Position numbers and translations under genes: made by a program. Positions 31,646 to 34,557 of a stretch of 34,557 nucleotides of DNA are shown here, piece by piece (position 1 is the stretch's first letter; each line of letters begins with the position of its first letter). Source of the DNA: Hymenobacter aerophilus DSM 13606 (lineage in GTDB: Bacteria; Bacteroidota; Bacteroidia; Cytophagales; Hymenobacteraceae); assembly GCF_000382225.1 (NCBI RefSeq), contig NZ_KB907833.1, forward strand, positions 1 through 34,557, given 5' to 3'. The notes under the pieces were generated by a model. The model did no database searches, was not told where the DNA came from, and saw only the letters and a list, made by a program, of their open reading frames with translations.

Positions 31646-32839
31646 ATGATCCTGCCCCACTTGTCCCTGCGTTCGGTATTGTTGCCCGGGCTGTTGAGTC
31701 TGGCCGCCGCCACCGCGCATGCCCAGGACCAGCATACCATCACCACGGCCGTGCCCATCCTCACCATCAGCCCCGATTCGCGCTCCGGAGCATTAGGAGA
31801 GGCTGGCGTAGCCATCAGCCCCGACGCCAATGCCGGTTATCACAACCCCGGCAAGCTGGGCTTCGTGCGTTATCAGCACAGCGCATCACTTTCGTACACG
31901 CCTTGGCTGGCCACCATCACCAATGATATGGGCCTGGGCTACCTGAGCGGCACCACCAAGCTCAGCGACCGAAGCACGCTATCGGCCAACCTGATGTATT
32001 TTGATTTGGGCGAAATTGAGTACCGCGACTTTCTTGGTAATTCAAATGGTGGCTTCAACCCAAAGGAGTATGCGGTGACGATAGGGTATGGCCAGAAGTT
32101 GAGCGACAATTTCGGCGTGGGCATCAACGCTCGCTACATTCGCTCCAACCTCACGGGGGGCACTGGCGGCGATGCGATTCCCGGCAACGCCGTGGCCGTG
32201 GATCTGGGTGCCTACTACACCACCGACCTTACCATCGGGGCCGGTGATTACAATCTGGCTTTTGGGGGAGCCATTTCCAATATCGGCAACAAAATCGCCT
32301 ACACCAGAGGCGGTGATAAGCCCGATTTCCTGCCCACCAACCTGAAGCTGGGTACGGCCATCACCAAGGAACTTGATCCTTTCAACAAACTCACCTTCGC
32401 ATTCGACGCCAACAAGCTGCTGGTGCCTTCCCCTTACTACGAAGATGGGGCCGCACCCAACAATCAAGCAGTACAGGCCGAAAACGACAAGCGGCGCGCC
32501 TACGGCATTGTGAAGGGCATTACCAGCTCGTTCAGTGATGCGCCGGGCGGCTTCAGCGAGGAGCTCAAGGAAATTAACCTTTCGGCCGGCCTGGAATACG
32601 CCTACAACGACCTGCTGATGGTGCGGGCGGGCTACTTCTACGAGAATCCCACCAAGGGCAACCGGCAGTACCTGAGCTTCGGTGCCGGCGTGCGTTACCA
32701 GGTTTTTGGGGTCGATGGTACCTATCTGGTGCCGAACTCGAAGGCTAACCCCCTTGCCGAAACATTGCGCGTGTCGCTGCACTTTAACTTCAACGAGCTC
32801 AGCGAAGCATTTGGCCCAGCCGATAGCCCCGTCAACTAG
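31646..32839 (+). CDS. porV: T9SS outer-membrane shuttle protein PorV
   Basis: A 397-residue FadL-like outer-membrane barrel. A signal peptide ends near AHAQ. The mature start TAVPILTISPDSRSGALGEAG and the next segment DANAGYHNPGKLGFVRY are PorV hallmarks. PorV accepts cargo from the SprA translocon and delivers it to PorU. ATG at 31646 starts the signal peptide. It is very probably co-transcribed with porU; no terminator is visible in the 53-bp gap. The part from about 31960 to 32760 is less GC-rich than porU. Palindromic element F follows the stop. Confidence 0.95.
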   Translation: MILPHLSLRSVLLPGLLSLAAATAHAQDQHTITTAVPILTISPDSRSGALGEAGVAISPDANAGYHNPGKLGFVRYQHSASLSYTPWLATITNDMGLGYLSGTTKLSDRSTLSANLMYFDLGEIEYRDFLGNSNGGFNPKEYAVTIGYGQKLSDNFGVGINARYIRSNLTGGTGGDAIPGNAVAVDLGAYYTTDLTIGAGDYNLAFGGAISNIGNKIAYTRGGDKPDFLPTNLKLGTAITKELDPFNKLTFAFDANKLLVPSPYYEDGAAPNNQAVQAENDKRRAYGIVKGITSSFSDAPGGFSEELKEINLSAGLEYAYNDLLMVRAGYFYENPTKGNRQYLSFGAGVRYQVFGVDGTYLVPNSKANPLAETLRVSLHFNFNELSEAFGPADSPVN

Positions 32840-32857
32840 CCATTTTATTTCTTTGTA

Positions 32858-32960
32858 AAGCTAACATTCCGAGCAAAGCGAGGAATCTGGCCGAATGCCA
32901 CCAAGTAATTTGGTTAGGCATTCTATCCAGGTTTTCCGCTTTGCTCGGAATGTTAGCTTT
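32858..32960. repeat. Palindromic element F (foldback of about 50-bp arms)
   Basis: The left arm 32858-32904 pairs with 32911-32960 with several mismatches, down to a 6-base loop. The core reads ACATTCCGAGCAAAGCGAGG. It follows porV, and its right edge contains TAGCTTTG. Confidence 0.9.
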
Positions 32961-32961
32961 G
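32954..32961 (+). promoter_or_regulatory. Candidate -7 box at the edge of element F
   Basis: TAGCTTTG matches TAnnTTTG exactly, 22 bp before the TTG start of the M16-like gene. The -33 position reads TTT rather than TTG. It may be a repeat-derived promoter. Confidence 0.35.
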
Positions 32962-32983
32962 TACCCCACCTAAGTAACTTAAC

Positions 32984-34264
32984 TTGATACTCGACCGCAC
33001 TATTGCCCCTCCTGTTCAGCCACTGGCCCGCGTAACGCTGCCCGCAGCTGAAGTTTTCCCCCTTCCTAACGGTGCCCGCCTGCACGTGCTGCGCAACGAT
33101 GCCCAGCCCGTAATACGCCTGCAGGTGGTTTTTAAGGCCGGCAAGTGGTACGACCCCTCGGCGGGCGTGTCGCTGCTGGCGGCCCGGCTACTGCTCGAAG
33201 GTACCCGCACCCGCACCGCCCGCCAGATTGCCGATGAGGTAGCCTTCTTCGGCGCCTCGCTGGATTGCGAGCAGGGCTTCGACCGGGCTACGCTCACGCT
33301 CTACTGCCTGAGCCGCCACCTGCCACAATTACTGCCTTTAGTGCAGGACGTGCTGACAGAACCCACCTTCCCCGAAACCGAGTTGGCGCTGGTGAAGACA
33401 CGCACGATCCAGAATGTGCGCGTAGAGCGGCAGAAAACAAGCTACCTCGCCTCCGAAAGCTTCTCGCGCCACCTGTTCGGCCCCGGCTACCCCTACGGCG
33501 TCAAGTTCGACGAAACCGTTTTCCAGGATATCACCTCCGAACAGGTTCGCCACTTTTTCCAGCAGCGCTATAACTTCGCCGAAGCGGAAATCTTCCTGTG
33601 CGGCGACGCCACCGATGAGCACATCGCGCTGCTGACCGAAGGCCTAGGAACTCCTGCCGGAGGCGATGTGCGGCCACCGGCTACTACCCCCGCTCCTGCT
33701 GTGCTGGCTCCGCGCGACTACGTGACCGTCGATGGCAGCCTGCAGGCCTCACTGCGCATCGGCCGCCTGTGGCCCGCACTGAATCACCCTAAAACCCACG
33801 CGCTGCAGGTATTGGTGAAGGTGCTGGGTGGCTACTTCGGCTCGCGCCTGATGAAGAACATTCGCGAAGACAAAGGCTTCACCTACGGCATCTACGCCAG
33901 CGTGCAGCCCCGCGAGCATGCCACCAGCTTCGTAATTGGCTCCGATGTAAATGCGGCCAACGCGCCCGCTGCCATCGAGGAAGTACAGCGGGAACTGCGC
34001 CGCCTGCAGCAGGAGCCCGTACCCTTGACGGAGTTGCAAACGGTGAAGAACTACATAAGCGGCAAGTTCGCCAACGAGCTCAGCACCGTATTCGAACAGT
34101 GCGACAAGTACAAGAACCTCATATTCTATCACCTCCCCACCAGCTACTACTCCGATTTCGTAGCGCAGGTACAAGCCACCGACGCCGCCACGTTGCAGGA
34201 GTTAGCGCAAGAATACTTGTCGCCTGAAAGTATGGTTGAGGTGGTATCCGGCCCCAAGCAGTAG
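32984..34264 (+). CDS. M16-family protein lacking the zinc site (pseudopeptidase)
   Basis: A 426-residue protein with two M16 half-domains. The first starts FPLPNGARLHVLRND. Where active members carry HxxEH, this reads LLAAR (residues 64-68), so the zinc ligands are missing. The second domain includes GYFGSRLMKNIREDKGFTYG, the conserved R/Y substrate-binding segment of M16 partners. It is probably the non-catalytic subunit of a heterodimeric M16 peptidase, but no active partner lies in the window. There is no signal peptide. The start is TTG at 32984; no ATG fits the conserved lead LDRTIAPPVQPL. A hairpin follows the stop. Confidence 0.88.
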   Translation: MILDRTIAPPVQPLARVTLPAAEVFPLPNGARLHVLRNDAQPVIRLQVVFKAGKWYDPSAGVSLLAARLLLEGTRTRTARQIADEVAFFGASLDCEQGFDRATLTLYCLSRHLPQLLPLVQDVLTEPTFPETELALVKTRTIQNVRVERQKTSYLASESFSRHLFGPGYPYGVKFDETVFQDITSEQVRHFFQQRYNFAEAEIFLCGDATDEHIALLTEGLGTPAGGDVRPPATTPAPAVLAPRDYVTVDGSLQASLRIGRLWPALNHPKTHALQVLVKVLGGYFGSRLMKNIREDKGFTYGIYASVQPREHATSFVIGSDVNAANAPAAIEEVQRELRRLQQEPVPLTELQTVKNYISGKFANELSTVFEQCDKYKNLIFYHLPTSYYSDFVAQVQATDAATLQELAQEYLSPESMVEVVSGPKQ

Positions 34265-34285
34265 CTCTGGTTTCCACTAACGCCA

Positions 34286-34321
34286 AACGGCCCGTTCCCT
34301 CGCGTGAGGAAACGGGCCGTT
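34286..34321 (+). terminator. Hairpin after the M16-like gene
   Basis: Arms AACGGCCCGTTCCCTC and GAGGAAACGGGCCGTT pair with a small mismatch and a 4-base loop. The following bases TCTACTTTA are only moderately T-rich. It may work in both directions, between this gene and the rRNA operon. Confidence 0.7.
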
Positions 34322-34382
34322 CTACTTTACGCCTAACCCAGCATCACTGCTACGGCAGGACTGGCAGGGCTATAAACGCGAA

Positions 34383-34429
34383 CTGCCCCGCGCATCCCGG
34401 GCCGTAAGGCACTGGACGCTGCGGGGCAG
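34383..34429 (-). terminator. Terminator of the rRNA operon
   Basis: CTGCCCCGC and GCGGGGCAG form a 9-bp closing stem of a 47-nt structure with further inner pairing. On the minus strand it is followed by TTCGCGTTTATAG. It lies 15 bp past the end of 5S rRNA. Confidence 0.65.
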
Positions 34430-34443
34430 CAGGCTTGATAAGG

Positions 34444-34554
34444 TTGGCGGCGACCGACTCTCCCACCGGTGAAGGCAGTACCATAGGCGCTCCGGGGCTT
34501 AACGACTCTGTTCGGAATGGGAAGAGGTGAACACCCGGGCTAAAGCCACCATTA
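34444..34554 (-). rRNA. rrf: 5S ribosomal RNA
   Basis: Read on the minus strand, the segment begins near TGGTGGCTTTAGCCCGGG and holds the universal loop CCCATTCCGAACAGAG. It ends GGTCGCCGCC, complementary to the 5' end (helix I). The length of about 110 nt is normal; both ends are uncertain by a few bases. It would be the last gene of an rRNA operon whose 23S gene lies beyond the right edge. Confidence 0.95.
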
Positions 34555-34557
34555 TCA

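Noticed and set aside
34322..34440. tRNA gene beside 5S rRNA
   Set aside because: No cloverleaf or TTCRA-type arm could be found; the segment holds only terminator-like hairpins.

Overview
The window looks like chromosome from a high-GC member of the Bacteroidota, most likely Hymenobacter or a close relative in Cytophagales. The evidence is PorU and PorV of the type IX secretion system (T9SS), a T9SS cargo protein with a C-terminal sorting domain, Bacteroidota-type promoters (TTG-N19-TAnnTTTG, best seen before fdx), and strongly GC-rich coding sequence. The left edge is the end of an IS982-type insertion sequence and the right edge is a 5S rRNA gene. Both are multicopy, so the window may be one contig broken at repeats.

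Layout. 1-296: IS end. 319-1887 (-): purH. 2180-6126: a possible four-gene cassette of atypical acyl-CoA dehydrogenase, PIG-L deacetylase and NodS-like methyltransferase (+), with a convergent family 2 glycosyltransferase (-). 6339-11428 (all -): Omp85-like barrel, UbiA prenyltransferase, cold-shock protein, KdsC-like phosphatase, IscX, [2Fe-2S] ferredoxin and a DUF2520 protein. 11612-14401 (+): T9SS cargo protein of lower GC. 14494-14766: a degenerate 21-bp tandem array between convergent genes. 14874-20971 (-): cytochrome c maturation genes ccmB-C-D-E, an unknown secreted protein, then ccmF. 21146-24481 (-): large protein with a degenerate peptidase-like domain, a beta-propeller and an outer-membrane barrel. 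24681-27477: FAD oxidoreductase (-), MBL hydrolase (+), pssA (+). 27660-32839 (+): porU-porV. 32984-34264 (+): M16-family protein without its zinc site. 34444-34554 (-): 5S rRNA.

How the genes work together. The ccm block exports and handles heme for c-type cytochromes. Its CcmE carries a CxxxY heme site instead of HxxxY. PorU and PorV process and hand over T9SS cargo such as the 929-residue protein at 11612. fdx and iscX form an Fe-S cluster pair under a clear promoter. The 2180-6126 genes resemble, in enzyme types only, the deacetylate, N-methylate and glycosylate logic of Nod-factor synthesis; the product is unknown.

The most unusual content is non-coding. Six palindromic elements of about 95-117 bp have arms complementary within each element but different between elements, and two share a homologous 89-bp core in opposite orientation. 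A second class of intergenic palindromes is built from 6-9 bp tandem repeats. The 21-bp, partly self-complementary tandem array is open on both strands and is the least explained feature of the window.
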